Source: Nageia nagi (taxonomy: Eukaryota > Pinophyta). Taken from it: 64,000 nucleotides of DNA. The notes beneath the pieces were generated by a model. It did no database searches and had not been told where the DNA came from. It saw only the letters and a program-made list of their open reading frames with translations. Made by a program: the position numbers and the translations under genes. The stretch lies in contig JBITNC010000001.1 of the NCBI GenBank assembly GCA_050084985.1, forward strand, positions 63,612,001-63,676,000, given 5' to 3'. Below are positions 10,800 to 22,780 of this stretch, piece after piece (position 1 is the first letter of the stretch; the number at the start of each line of letters is the position of its first letter).

Positions 10800-11905
10800 G
10801 TAAGGCAAACATAGAATCCATCCTTTATAAGCCTTTGGTTTTTGTTTCTTAGGCCTCCACACCCATTAGTGGCATGCCCCTTGGTCTAATGATATTCACA
10901 ATATCTATCTTCCTTGTACCATGCTGGCCTCTTTACTGATTCATCTTCCTCTCTTTTGGGTAAAGGTTGTAATAATCCCTTTGCCATTAGATGTTTCAAG
11001 ATAAACCTGGGAGGTATAGAAAACTTTATGAATTTCCTTTTTTTCTTTTCATCTTTCTTTTTTTCCACATGAATGGATTTATCTTTCTTTGGAGATTGTA
11101 GTTGCTTATCATTAGGCCTAGGTTTGTCATCATCTCGATACTTCACAAGCCCCAATTTCACAAGGACTTTTTCTTTTTCCAATAGCTTATATGTCATATC
11201 AGAAAATGCTAGATGTGTATAATCAATGATATAAGATTGTAAGGACAATATGGCATCATCTTTGAAGATATTATTTACCTCTTTTTCAATAAGCTTTGTT
11301 TTGATTTGTTGCCATGTCTTCTTGAATCATACAATAAACTTTTCAAGACTCTCATTACTACCCTGCCTCATAGCACATAGATCTGAAACCATGAATTCAA
11401 GCTTGATATTGTGTTTATACTATTCTAGAAATAAGTTGCTCAATTCTTGAAATGGTGTAACTAACCTTTTCAGTAGAGCATAGAACCATTCACGAGCCTC
11501 TCCTTCCAAACTATGAGGAAAGAACTTCACTTGTAATATTGAATCCACACTAATTTTGAGGTCACATTCATCTTTAAACCCTTGCAAATGTCTCTTATGA
11601 TCTCCTTTTCCATTGAACTTATAAAATTTGGGATCTTTATAATTCGATGATGGCATGCATACATGGATCTCATCATATATTGAATTATCTGGTTGAATTG
11701 ATCCTCTTACTAATTGATTAATATGTCTTTGCATACCCTCAATAGTATCTTAAATGTTTTCATTGTTACTTCCATCACCATGTTTAGCTCCTTCATTAGG
11801 TACTTATAGTCCATCATGCTGAATATCTCCCAAGAGCTCATCAAGATCTCTTCTTGAAAGACTTCACAAGAATACACTTAACTGATCCATGTCTAAACCA
11901 ACTCA
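10800..11905 (-). pseudogene. Tat-1 gag
   Basis: Gag forms the virus-like particle. On the coding strand the frame starts near 11890 (MDQLSVFL; SRRDLDELLGDIQ). It then gives DPKFYKFNGKGDHKRHLQGF, FFPHSLEGEAREWFYALL and FQELSNLFLE, the retrotransposon gag core (11734-11420). Next are CAMRQGSNESLEKFI and a lysine-rich stretch. YCEYHQTKGHATNGC near 10905-10865 is a zinc-knuckle-like C-x2-(Y)-x3-H-x4-C motif with its Q codon now a stop. At least four frame breaks or stops. Tat-3 carries the same gag. Confidence 0.88.
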
Positions 11906-11964
11906 CAAAATTGTTTATTAGTCCTAACTAAAACCCTAGAGTTTTAGCACAACTACTTATGAAT

Positions 11965-11982
11965 CATGTCAGGTTCACCAAA
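11965..11982 (-). other. Tat-1 probable primer-binding site
   Basis: Directly inside the 5' LTR the coding strand reads TTTGGTGAACCTGACATG. The position fits a tRNA primer-binding site and a similar TTGGTGAACTTGACTT follows the Tat-2 5' LTR. I cannot name the tRNA. Confidence 0.5.
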
Positions 11983-12770
11983 TGTTTACAAATAAAAGTG
12001 TATTCAAGAATGCAAATAACTACAATATCTACAGTACTGAAAGATACATATATCTATTTATAAATTCTGAGCTAATGGATAGTAATTTATAACAAGATAG
12101 GTTGATTTAGAAGATAATGAATAACTGGAATCAAAATGACATTACCAAACAAGACTAAATTTATGTACTTACCTCATGGAGCATACTTGATATGGATGAA
12201 TGGAAGATACTGATGAAGCCTCAACAATGAATGGAGTTTGCACCCAAAGTCATGAAGCAAGATGATCTAAAAAGAGGGTTGCAAGCAGTCTATTTTATGC
12301 TGAAAAGGAGCATCAATAGTCTGCTTTAATCTACAAGGAGCATCGATGATTTTTGTTAGATTTTAGTCTATTTTGAACCAACTTTATGCTTCCACATGAA
12401 CTCTTAATAGTCTCAATTTGATACTTAGATAAGCTTAGAATTGTCAAGATGCTCACATAAGAAAGTACATAAACCCAATTTTGAATGGCAGTGTCAAGAG
12501 ACACCTAAAGGACTACCATCATCAAGACTAGATATGGGATCATGTATCTCCTTGATATGGACTTACTATTAGATTCTTATTTATATATATAATAATATGA
12601 CCTACTCCTTGGGTTGGCATGTACCTACATAAATAAGAATATAGTAAGTCGATGATATATATTGATCATATCCAAAACATCATAAATATTCTTGAACTAG
12701 ATATATAAGTGCGGGCACATATTTCTTAATGTATTAAATTAAATTCATAAATTAATTTTATATGATAACA
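11983..12770 (-). repeat. Tat-1 5' LTR (right)
   Basis: 788 bases matching 4258-5008 and the Tat-3 LTRs. It starts TGTTTACA and ends GATAACA on the plus strand, i.e. TGTTATC...TGTAAACA on the coding strand. The Penelope-like frame resumes immediately outside it. Confidence 0.93.
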
Positions 12771-13815
12771 AATATGAGCCATGAGATATATAGAAAGAAG
12801 ACACATACATGCATATATTTACATACCTCATTTCATCATGACTATGCTAAACAAATGGGGGTTCTTAATAATCTTATGAGTAGAGCCCTTATAATTTCAA
12901 ATAATGACCATATGCACAGAGAGAAAATGCATTTAATTAAAGCACTAATGGGAAATCATTATTCATTAAAGATATTAGAAATGAATAAAATAAAATGAAA
13001 AAAAAGAAAAAAATAATGAGAGACACGACCATAATGATACGAATTCTCACATAGGGATAACCTACCTTCCCTATTTTAAGGATATAAGTGAGCATTTAGC
13101 TAAAATATTAATAAAAACACATATTAAAATAAATTTTCTTCCTCTTAATAAATTAGTGAATATTTTCAAATCTATGAAGGAACACTTAAAATCCTTGCAA
13201 GATAAAAATATGTATAAGTATATATGTATGTGTGGAACTTGTTACATTAGTGAAATAAGGAGGTCAATACATAAAAAAGTCAAAGAACATTATGAAAGTT
13301 TATAATATAATAGAATAATCAAATTTGCCCTTGCATAGCATGTGGATAAGACTCGATACCACATACTCTTGGATAACATTGAATTCTTGACTATATATGA
13401 TAAATACCAAGAATGAAGAATTAGAGAAGCAATTGAAATCAAGCTTAACCCTAATAATATAAATAATGATCAAGGTATTGAAATTAGTAGGGTTTGGTTA
13501 CCTATTATAAACCTAATTTATGAATATAGAAAGAAAATTGATATTACATAAAAGTAGCCATAACTTTTGCATTGTGACTCGGCATTTCATGTTCTATATA
13601 CTACTAGAAATCTATGTTCATGTAGAATCTAACCATATAAATTCATTTAGTATTTTATAATGATAGATAGATTAAATTGATCTTCTAAAATTGGATAATA
13701 TCCGTCTCTACTTAAGAAAGAAGGTTTCATTATTTCTTCATTTTGTAATTCTGAAGATGGGTCCCATAGATTGGAATCGAAACATATGATATAAACTCAT
13801 ATGCAAGTCAACATA
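12771..13815 (+). pseudogene. Penelope-like element, 3' half with GIY-YIG endonuclease
   Basis: Just right of Tat-1 the interrupted frame resumes with YRKKTHTCIYLHTSFHHDYAK then MGVLNNLMSRALII (12795-12895), the family's 'yRKpThTdrYLh..Shh' block. It runs on through IPYLPYFKDISEHLAKIL near 13050-13110. The GIY-YIG region follows: YICMCGTCYISEIRRSIHKK and VKEH near 13220-13300, ALAEHV-like text near 13330, IREAIEIKLNPNN near 13420 and EISRVWLPIINLI near 13475-13520. The tail contains GAAGATGGGTCCC...ATCGAAAC (about 13750-13785), resembling the conserved 3' end of these elements. Several stops and frameshifts. Confidence 0.87.
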
Positions 13816-13817
13816 AG

Positions 13818-14560
13818 TTAACTAAATAAAATATGGAATACTTTAAGTGTCAACAAGGGATAAGTATCAAATTCAACCATGATGGTGGAATGAGTGGCAA
13901 ATATTTTATGCCTTATGGATATTGAAAGCATGTTGACCAAAAATCTTTTAATACAGGCCCAACCAAAGTGCCTCAAGTTAGGTCCCCATACCTCACATCC
14001 ATAAAGTAGTGTTGGAAAAATAAGTTCATGGAAGATCTTTATTTTTTCCATGATATCCTCAAACCTGAGTTGTAAGCATTATCTATGTAACAATATAGTT
14101 GCATCATAGCCTTTATTAAATATGTTATAGGAAGCTAAGATTAATCTAAAAGTAGGACCTATGAAAAGAAAACCCAAATAGGTTTATGGGTGATTTTCCC
14201 AATAGATTGCCCCTAGAAAGTAAGGTACGTTTTAGAGGCATCTACTTTTGACATATTAAAGGACATCACCTTTATTTTTTGACATTAACATCAAGACCAT
14301 AAATATGATAAAATGCACTTTAAAATATCTACCTAATGTTGAAACTTGACCTATGTATGGGATACTAAGGCAACATCATCTATAAATAGAAGAATGAAGA
14401 CAATGGAACCATGCAGTTAACAACCTACACTTATGTCTAAAGTGTTTGTGATCAATTACTCAAGTTCATCAATATAGATCCCAAATAGGTAGGTGAGAGA
14501 GAGAAACCTTGTTTAACACAAAGTATTATAAACATTACAAGATAGGTAAGAATGAACTTG
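13818..14560 (-). pseudogene. LINE ORF2, reverse transcriptase C-terminal half
   Basis: On the minus strand, across frames: CVKQGFSLSPTYLGSIL (family GvrQGcplSPtLFgly) near 14520-14470; LLFIDDVALVS (the F/YxDD box, both aspartates kept) near 14392-14365; KIKVMSFNMSK near 14290-14250; then IFHELIFPTLLYGCEVWGPN near 14040-13980, the hallmark LINE 'lvlpvLlYGsEvWg' block. The frame stops at VEFDTYPLLTLKVF near 13865-13830, next to the Penelope-like 3' end, as if cut there. Confidence 0.88.
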
Positions 14561-16650
14561 AACTTGATTAACTACCTATTAATACAAATTCATGATAAAG
14601 GATACTACCTCTCTAGGTACCCTTAGATCCCAAAGCATCTAAAATAGAAGATGTACAAGGATAATATCGAAGAATCTACGAAAGTATATAAAGAAATAAT
14701 AAATATTATATTCATAATCTTGAGTGTCTTCAATGATAACACATAGTGTGAGGATATAATCAACAATGTAATTATTATATGAAGGGTCGCTTAGCTAGGT
14801 GCATGGATATTATGTTTTTTAGCAAAACAAAGATATGAAATCATCAAGAGTTATGGTGAATATATTTTTTAGGATGTGGCTAATCATAAGATATATTTGT
14901 AAATGGGATAAATAACATTGGAAGTCTAGGAAAGAGGAAACCCATGAGAAGAGATATAGTTGAATAATTCAATAATATGAACAACCAAAACTATGAGATT
15001 ATATTTGAGTAATTCAACAATTCAAAGTCAACATATTTTCCAATTTGAGGTTAGTTGATAGCTCACAAGATCATGTTAACATTGAATAAATATCAAGGAT
15101 AATGGGAACTCGACATAAGATTCCATAAATAGTAGAGGAATAAGTGAACCACATGTGGTCAATGATAGAGTAAAAGCAAGGCCTATGGAGAAATATATGC
15201 CAAATATATATATTTGCAATGGTATATTGCCTCTTATTTATTGAGGAGGCTACAATAAGTTCTCTATATTTCTTTAGAAATAAAAGAGTTATAACATATA
15301 GAAGAGAGAGTAAGTTTATGGAAGAACTTGCATTCATGATCAAACTATGAGTTACAAGGGCATTGGCCATAATGTGGGAAAGGAGATGGTGATAGTATGT
15401 GGAAAGGATCTAAGAATGTTTTTCCATAGTGATTTACAAAAATAAGTTATCTTCAAAATATATTTTTATAAATGGAGGTTGATAAGATATTTACTTAGAT
15501 TTTTTGTATATATATCATTAATATTATAGTCAAAGTGGATATGGGTAGTAGTAGAACGAAGAGAGGGAGTATATATTAGAATGTGTGCAATAAGTGGGAG
15601 GGAAAGGATGAGATAGACATGACTAATTAAGTATGTGTTATCATAGGCATTGAAATCAATGATGAAAAAGTTAAAATAGAGACTGGCTAGAACATAATCA
15701 ATCACACTAGTATCAACAACAAAAAGAAAATAAGTAGAATATCTAGACTAAGAGAGTTAAGTAATGTCATTTGGGATGATAAAATAATTTGCTTCACCCA
15801 AGTTGAGTAGGTATCTTTCATAAAATAATATATTTTCCCAATATCATATGACTATCATGTTAAGCCCAAGTCATGGAGAGGGTCTAAACAAATATCATAT
15901 AAATGGTATTAAAACAAGTCTAGCCATGCATTGAATTCCCTCAATAAGTTGATATCATCCAAAAGAAAAAATATTGAAATATTACAATAAATATCAAGAT
16001 AGGATGATTCACCATCATCTGCAATAGTATATAATGAGTATACACAAGGAAAAAAATATATCATAATGTAAAGAAGTCAAGATTTTGGCTTCATATAAAT
16101 AGAAATCCATGTGTATCTAGCATGAAGATTTGACAATTCGAAATAAATACATGAAGCCAAGCACTCATGATATAAATATAAAATACCACTAGATATTTAA
16201 ATTACCTTTGTAATTTTTCAATCTATATTTAGAAAACCAAGATAGCCTAAATAATATGGTAGCAGTGTCAATTATGTTTCATGGGCTTTAGGAAGAAGGA
16301 TAAAATCCCTATAACCAATTACATCATTCTATTATCTCAAAGAAAATAACAAAGAGACATGATAATTACATATAATAATTTTGATGTGAGATCAAAGATT
16401 TGATATTTGGCATCATGTTGACATGGGCCACGATTTAGTCCATCCCAAAGAAGATCTATCATATATCTAAACTTTATTATTTTCGAGAATAACCCATTCA
16501 CCTTATTTTATGGTTGCAATCATTTTTTTTTTATTATCTTTAACTTTTTTTTATATTGCAACAAAGTTAACTTCTCATTGAAGAATATCTTATCTAGAAA
16601 ACTGAAAACTAATCATTTTGAATTTGAGAATAATAAGCCTATCCTACATA
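14561..16650 (-). pseudogene. LINE ORF2, endonuclease to start of reverse transcriptase
   Basis: The minus strand upstream of the reverse transcriptase holds a decayed apurinic-type endonuclease. DDINLLREFNAWLD near 15960-15905 corresponds to the GDFNAR motif. SVIDYVLASLYFNFFIIDF and TYLISHVYLILSLPL (about 15715-15580) match the SviDYvias...SDHvpl block, with the Asp of SDH missing. Near 15000-14880 FNYISSHGFPLSWTSNVIYPIYK-like text is the 'GfP..Wt...i.PI.K' start of the reverse transcriptase. Stops are frequent and the N-terminus is not clear. The LINE is interrupted at 16738 by Tat-2. Confidence 0.72.
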
Positions 16651-16737
16651 ATCTTGAACTGGATGATTAAAATGTTATCATATAGGAACAATGCATGATA
16701 ATTAAAAAAATAAGGTTATTGCAATGTAACATGTAGG

Positions 16738-17453
16738 TGTTATAATCAAAATAATAATAATTATGGGTATTTACAGCATATTCAATTTAACCAATTAACC
16801 ATGAAATAACAATAAATGATGACATACAAGATGATAATGACCTAATTGACCTTGACCTATCAAACTAGATTTATGAAAGATATAAACCTATACTTTACCT
16901 ATCATGATGAACAAAGGTAATATTTGATTGAAAGAGGATGAACAATGAACTTCCCTAAATAATGAAACCATAAATCTAACCTCAACCCAATGCTAACACT
17001 AGGATCCCAACAACATTGCCTGGTTACCTTTCCAAATTACCTTACCCTTTTGCTCAATGTTGTCATCACATCTTCGATGCTCGAAATATCACACATGAAT
17101 AGATGGAAAGGATCAAAAGAATGCAAAGATTAGAGTATAAAAAAATCTATATATGATAGGTGGAATTAAAAAAACCAATCAAGAATGACACAAGTATATT
17201 ATCAACTATCAAGGATTCAAGATCATGTCAAAATTACTTATGCACAACCCCTCCACCATTATAGGTAATAGGTCTAGTGCTAAGGCTCCTCCTTATGCTT
17301 ATTGTGATGTTGAACTGACCTATTATCATAAAACATAAAGGTAGATGAGAGTGCATAATGATAAGAGGATTTATTTAATAAAATAAATAAATCATTTTGA
17401 ATACCTAAAAGGGTATTTTAATTAAATTAAAATTCCTTTTTTTGGTGTTAACA
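16738..17453 (-). repeat. Tat-2 3' LTR (left)
   Basis: 716 bases; the coding-strand start TGTTAACACC abuts the purine tract (GTGGGGCATT). It matches 35118-35622 at both ends (for example the words around 16741-16830 and 17220-17450). About 200 bases around 17000-17210 have no counterpart in the other copy. Confidence 0.88.
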
Positions 17454-18355
17454 AATGCCCCACTTTGAATATGGTTTGATGCTTTTGGTACAAAAGATAA
17501 TCAAAGCATATCAAGATAAGTAAAGAAGTTCCCTAAAATTTTTTCTCATAATAGTAGCTTTGGATGCCCTAGTTTTTCACCTATATTATACCCTCTCTTT
17601 ATTTTGGTTGGGGCATGATGGACCTCTCATCATAGGAACAATCCAAGGCAAAGACAAAAGAACCTAAAAAGAACTTTGAAAAGAAATATTTTGATTAAGA
17701 TATCTCAAATATAAACATTAAACATCATGATATGAAAAGTATAATAAGATATAAAACCTATCCTTGGTGACTTACCCACCAAGAGTATAAAGATAGATTT
17801 TCCATGTAACTGATTAGCTTGGATTCCCCAAGCCATCATGAGGCCATGTATTTTTGATATGGATTGCCTTTCCTTCAAAATATGCTAAATGATAAGATTG
17901 ACCATTCCTTACAAAGGTGTCAAATGATAAGAATGATCAACTTGGTTTCCCAAGCCACCATGTTTCCATGGATTTTATTATAAGAGTGACCCTTTCTTAC
18001 AAAGGCATCAAATGATGAGAGCAATAACATGATACATAAAATAATTTTGATATGTGATATGATTTGAAAAACATCATTTATGATAAGTAAATTTTATGAA
18101 AAGGAAAGTAAAATAATAAAAATAACTATCTTTTTTTCTAGATTATCATGATTAAGAAGGAAAAATTAAAATATTTGATATTTTTGACCTCCATAACGTA
18201 GTAACATCACTAGGAACATAACAACATCATTGCGTTATTTGATTCATTTTGTTGAAACATTAGTATCCAAAAATGTAGAAATGCATATTATGAAAAAGAT
18301 CATACATAAAAATTTATCAAATGCATAACTTTAATTGGATTATGTTCCTCTTTAT
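17454..18355. other. Tat-2 3' untranslated region with short repeats
   Basis: Non-coding internal DNA between the LTR and the integrase tail. Around 17800-18030 the words CCAAGCCA(T/C)CATG, CTTACAAAGG and AAATGATAAGA recur two or three times. This is an irregular array in the same relative place as the Tat-1 and Tat-3 minisatellites but with different units. Confidence 0.6.
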
Positions 18356-18608
18356 CTTTGATTATGGATAGTTTATACACACCTTTTCAATAATTTGTAA
18401 TAATAATGTAAGGGCCTATCCAATTAGGTTTGGAATTACCGTTCTTTTCATTTTCTAGAGCTTTTGTGTTAGGAAGATTTTCCTTTATGACTAGGTCACC
18501 AAACTTGAACTCTTTAGGCTTAATCTTTTTCCTATAGGGTTTTTGGATTTTAGAATGATAAACATAGAGGTGTTCTAGAGCATTAACCTTTTTTTCATGT
18601 AGAACCTC
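18356..18608 (-). pseudogene. Tat-2 integrase C-terminal part
   Basis: The coding strand gives KVNALEHLYVYHSKIQKPYRKK, EFKFGDLVIKENLPNT and KPNWIGPYIIT, the same GPY/F tail as in Tat-1 (NWVGPYSIT). It is cut at 18608 by the chromodomain element. The other part of the integrase lies at 24173-24900. Between the two ends about 60 residues of the usual integrase are missing. Confidence 0.88.
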
Positions 18609-19744
18609 TATGATGTTCCCCTTGCATCCATGTAATTAATTATGGAATCCAACATATTCCCCTTTTGTAATATATTTTATTATTGTATTGTACTTTTAGT
18701 TGTAGCTTGGGATAGAAGACTTAATGGATCAATGGATCCCATTATGAGCCCTAAGTGGGACATATCCCTTCCAAGCATAGAGTAGGTGTTTAATTGTACT
18801 TGGAGATCTTGACCATGATTATGGGAGTCTCAAGGTCTATTTAGCGATTATATGGATGGATGAGCACTTGTATACATGCATAAACATTAGGAAGATTCCT
18901 AGACCCCTACATTGGCCCATGATGACACCTATCCCACATGCTTGGCTCCTAAACCCATGTTGGTCATGTGTGGCATAGATCCCCATGTTGGAATTTATGG
19001 CACCTAGGCACCCATGTTAGCATACTTGATCCCAAAGCACCCATGTTGGGCATTTTGTGCCCCTAAGAGACTAACATTGGAATCAAGGTGTAGGGTTATG
19101 ACTCTTAGGTGAGATACTGATCCAGTTGAGTGCATAAAGAAGCATTGGAGCCTCATAGTTGGATATGCTTGATTATTATTACACTTGTTCTATCCAAAGG
19201 ACAAGAATACTTAGTGATGCTAAGCTATCCCCTATGTGTAGCATCTAGGAGGGATATCCACCCTTGCCCATCTAATGGTATTTCAAGGTTGCACTTCTAC
19301 ATTCAACAATTTCTAGGATTAGAGAAGGTCTCCTTTGATGGAGAGGATTCAAGTTCTAAGTGAGTGATGTTTTCCCATCCATCCTTCCAGTGTAAGGATA
19401 CATGTTATGTCTGAGTTGGCTCCTTTAAGGTCAACATCAGCCCTGTAGGGCATGATATTTTATTATTGAATATTATTTATTCTATAGACAACCATCATGC
19501 ATTAGATCTCATATTTACATTGTAATTATCTATATATGCAATGTTGTGGTGTGTTTACTCTTCCATGCATGTATGAGTCATACGTTAGCATTATAACACT
19601 GTAATTAGTAGTGTGTATTTGTATGAGCTATACCTTAGCATTGTTACACTATAATCACTTGTGCTTGATGCCCTAAACTAGATGTTAGGGTTTATTTGTA
19701 TGTTTTGAGCATTTTCCACTTGATATTGTGTTTAGATCTTTACA
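18609..19744 (+). repeat. Chromovirus 5' LTR
   Basis: 1136 bases matching 23146-24172, ending in TTTACA just before the primer site. Near its end (19570-19680) a roughly 50-base segment is tandemly duplicated (TATGAG..ATAC.TTAGCATT...ACACT.TAAT twice). Confidence 0.88.
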
Positions 19745-19745
19745 A

Positions 19746-19757
19746 TGATATCAAAGT
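19746..19757 (+). other. Chromovirus primer-binding site (tRNA-iMet type, mutated)
   Basis: TGATATCAAAGT lies one base after the LTR. The plant consensus TGGTATCAGAGC differs at three positions, all G-to-A or C-to-T. Confidence 0.75.
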
Positions 19758-20363
19758 TGAAGATCTTACCACTTGAGGAAATGAAAGCTAGATCTATAAT
19801 CACAATGAATAAGTCAAAGTTCAAAAGGGTGGTTTTCTACCAATTTTTGCAAAATGTTGAGGATAATAAGATCCTTTCATAAGAAAGGGAGAGGATTTTA
19901 TAGTTCCTAAGAGAAATACATGAGATGTGTAGAAAGAGATGGAAAATGTGGGAGCCTAGATCTGTTCCTCCACACAAGACTTCGCCAAAGATCAAGATCC
20001 TTCTCCAAATCTATCATAGAACTACCAAGGAGTTCCATAGAGGCATCACCTTCTACCTATCCAAGATTTTCTAGGTTATGGATAGGTGGAATGGAAAAAG
20101 CATAATGTTGGGAAGGAGGAGGTAGCTAAGATCCCAACATTTGGATTAGGACCATCCAAAGGCATTAGAGAGGTGAATACCCCTTTATATTTGAAGAGAA
20201 GGGGAGAATAGAAGCTAACACTTACATTTGATGCTACCAAGAGAATATTAGAGGCTGTTACTTAGGTGGTATCAACCAAGAGGATTAGTTCTATCATTCG
20301 AAGGGAGGCCCCACATTGCATGCTGGGGAGGCCAATAAGTAGTCATTTGAGGTCCAAAATTTT
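19758..20363 (+). pseudogene. Chromovirus gag/protease remnant
   Basis: Only about 600 bases separate the primer site from the reverse transcriptase, whereas intact relatives carry roughly 2 kb of gag and protease here. No gag core, zinc knuckle or protease motif is readable. I infer an internal deletion plus decay. Confidence 0.55.
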
Positions 20364-21060
20364 TTGAATCAATATCCAAATATTCTCAAAGATATGCCCA
20401 AGGTTTTGTTATCATACAAAGGGTTTGAGCACATGATAGAGTTGGAACCAAGAGCTAAGTCGGTTATGATCATCCCTTATAGGTATTTGAAGATTTATAA
20501 GGATAAGATAGAAAAGATAATCAAGGAGTCTCTAGATATGGGATTCATTTGGCCTAGCTCTAGCCCCTTTACTTCTTTGGTGGTGTTGATCAAGAAGAAG
20601 GATGGGACCATGCGAATGTGTATTGACTACAAGTTACTCAACAAGAAGACCATAAAAAATAAGTACCCCATTCCTAGAGTGGATGATATCATTGATGAGT
20701 TGCATGGATCCAAATACTTCTCAAAAATAGAATTAATATTCAAATACCATTATATTAGGATGAAGTAAGGAAACATCCATAAGATAGCCTTTAGGTACCA
20801 CTATGGTCATTATGAGTTTTTAGTGATGCCCTTTGAATTGACTAATGCACCAACCACTTTCTAGTAAACTATGAACCAACTTTTTAGGGAGCAATTAATA
20901 AAGTTTGTGTTAGTATTCTTTGACAACATCTTGGTATATAGAAAAATGTGGGAAGAACATCTCAACCACATGGACCACATTTTGAAGGCACTACAGGAGC
21001 AAAATTTTTACACCAAATAGTCCAAGTGTGAGTTTGGCATGAGAGATTCTATATCTAGGG
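20364..21060 (+). pseudogene. Chromovirus reverse transcriptase
   Basis: A 134-residue open stretch (20364-20768) reads IELEPRAKSVMIIPYR, IWPSSSPFTSLVVLIKKKDG, TMRMCIDYKLLNKKTIKNKYPIPRVDDIIDELHGSKYFSKIEL and YHYIRMK. It is followed after a stop by [18 protein letters not shown] and, near 20911-20930, VFFDNILVY. The catalytic FxDD has become F-F-D-N, so the enzyme would be inactive even without the stops. Then KCEFGM leads into the connection region. Confidence 0.93.
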
Positions 21061-21720
21061 CACATCATTAGGCATAAGGGAGTTAGTATGGATGAGAATA
21101 AGATTATGACTATCCAAGAATGGTCAAAACTTACATTCCTCACATAGATAAGAGGTTTTTTGGAGCTTTACAAATACTATCAAAGGTTCATACATGGCTT
21201 CTCTTACTTACATTCCCCCCTCACATAGCTAACCAAGAAGGATGCATTCATTTGGAGTGATAGAGCTCATTAGGACTTTGAGATACTTAAGAATATCATG
21301 TATACCTATCCTTGTTTGGCCATACTTGATTTATCATTCCCTTTCATAGTGGAGTGTGATGCATCCAAACTTGGCATTGGAGTAATACTAATTCAAAAGG
21401 GGTAGCCAATTAAATTTGAGAGCTGAAAGTTATCTAGTGCAAATAAGAATTTTAGTGTGTATGATAAGGAGATGTTGGCCATCATGCATGTGTTGGATAG
21501 GTTCAAACAATACTTGGTTTGTAGGCTATTCATCATCCAAAGTGACCATAATAGTTTGAAATACTTTCTCATCCTGTCAGATCTAAATGAGAAATAAAAA
21601 AGGTGGGTAAGTAAGCTTCAATCATTTGATTTGGGATCTACTATATCAAGGAAAAGAAGAATATAATGATTAATGCATTGTTCATGAACTCCTCCTTTTA
21701 CTCTCTCTCCTCTATCACTA
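21061..21720 (+). pseudogene. Chromovirus connection and RNase H
   Basis: Near 21060-21200 stands the 'LGH.IS..GV..D..KI..I..W....+..LR.FLGL..YY..FI' region. From 21345 follow VECDASKLGIGVIL, SSANKNFSVYDKEMLAIMHVL and FKQYLVCRLFIIQSDHNSLKYFL. These are the usual gypsy RNase H blocks with Asp (CDAS), Glu (DKEMLA) and Asp (SDH) all visible. Several stops. Confidence 0.85.
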
Positions 21721-22780
21721 TTGATTGGAAAAAGATAGTAATGGATGAGTATACTTAGGATGAGTTTTTCCATGGCATACTCAATGTGATGGTGAAGAAC
21801 AAGAGGTGTGTGGTAGAGGAAATATTGATATTGAAGAGGAATAAGATCTTCTTAACTTCAAAATTTGAGGTAAAGAAGAAAGTGCTCCATGCATTGCATA
21901 ACACCTCTCTTGTAGGACATCCATGCATTAGTAAAACCTACCAAGTAATAAGGGAAATATTCACATGGAAGGGGTTGAAGGAGGATGTTTTGAAGTACAT
22001 CCAAGAGTGTGTGCAATCTCAAGAAATAAAGGAGGGGTATGTGAAACTAGCAAGGTTGCTCAAAGCATTTCCCATTCCTCAAAAAAAATGGGAATACATC
22101 TCTATGAAATTCATCATTGGCCTCCCAAAGGCACAAGGCAAAGATAACACCTTTTTGGTGGTAGATGCCCATTTCATTTCCATTATTATTACATACATAG
22201 CAACACAAGTGGTTGAATTATTCTTCAAGAAGATCCCCAAATTACATGGGTTGCCTAGGAGGATTGTGAGTGACAGGGATAGCAAGTTTATGAGGTTATT
22301 TATGTAGGAATTATTTTGATTAAGTGGCACCAATCTCATCCCAACCACTAGCTATCATCCCTAAATAGATGGGAAAATAAAAATTATCAATAGGTAGGTT
22401 GAGTGGTACTTAAGATACTATGTAACAGAACAACAACAAACATGTATCAAGTTTCTCTACATTGGGGAGTATTGCTATAACTCCACTTATCACATGTCCA
22501 TCAAGATGTCTCCTTTCTAGGCTTTGTATGGTTATGATACTCCTAACTTTACAAACTTGACTTTTGATGAAGGTAGGGTTCTAAAAGCTAAATATTTCTT
22601 ATAGGAATTTCAATATATCATGAGGACACTAAAGGAGAACTTGTAGATGGCTCAAATTTGGAAAAAAAAGTATTATGAAAAAAATAGAGAGAGAGAGTCT
22701 TTGTGGTGGGTGACATGGTGTACTTGAGGTTGTATCCATTCCAACAATCTTCACTCAAGAAAAGAAGGGTAGAGAAACTA
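21721..22780 (+). pseudogene. Chromovirus integrase
   Basis: A 173-residue open stretch (21786-22307) begins with the zinc-binding region (LHNTSLVGHPCISKTYQ ... KYIQECVQSQ; one Cys kept). It passes into the core at WEYISMKFIIGLP, where the first catalytic Asp (normally SMDFI) is Lys. VSDRDSKFM keeps the second Asp. After a stop come TNLIPTTSYHPQ-like and DGKIKIINR text; the third residue, Glu, is not preserved. Non-functional. Confidence 0.88.

Larger units (their letters stand above)
4258..12770 (-). mobile_element. Tat-1: Ty3/gypsy LTR retrotransposon, Tat lineage, inserted in the Penelope-like element
   Basis: The element has two related LTRs (4258-5008 and 11983-12770) and, in minus-strand order, gag, protease, reverse transcriptase, RNase H, a second RNase H and integrase. 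The second RNase H domain after the normal one, plus the absence of a chromodomain, place it in the Tat branch. LTR ends on the coding strand read TGTTATC...TGTAAACA; the left copy ends TA instead of CA. No clean 5-bp target duplication is visible: flanks are GAGAC and AATAT, or at best ACTAT/AATAT with one mismatch. All domains are in place but interrupted by stops and frameshifts, so it is dead. Tat-3 at 49762-56525 belongs to the same family. Confidence 0.92.
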
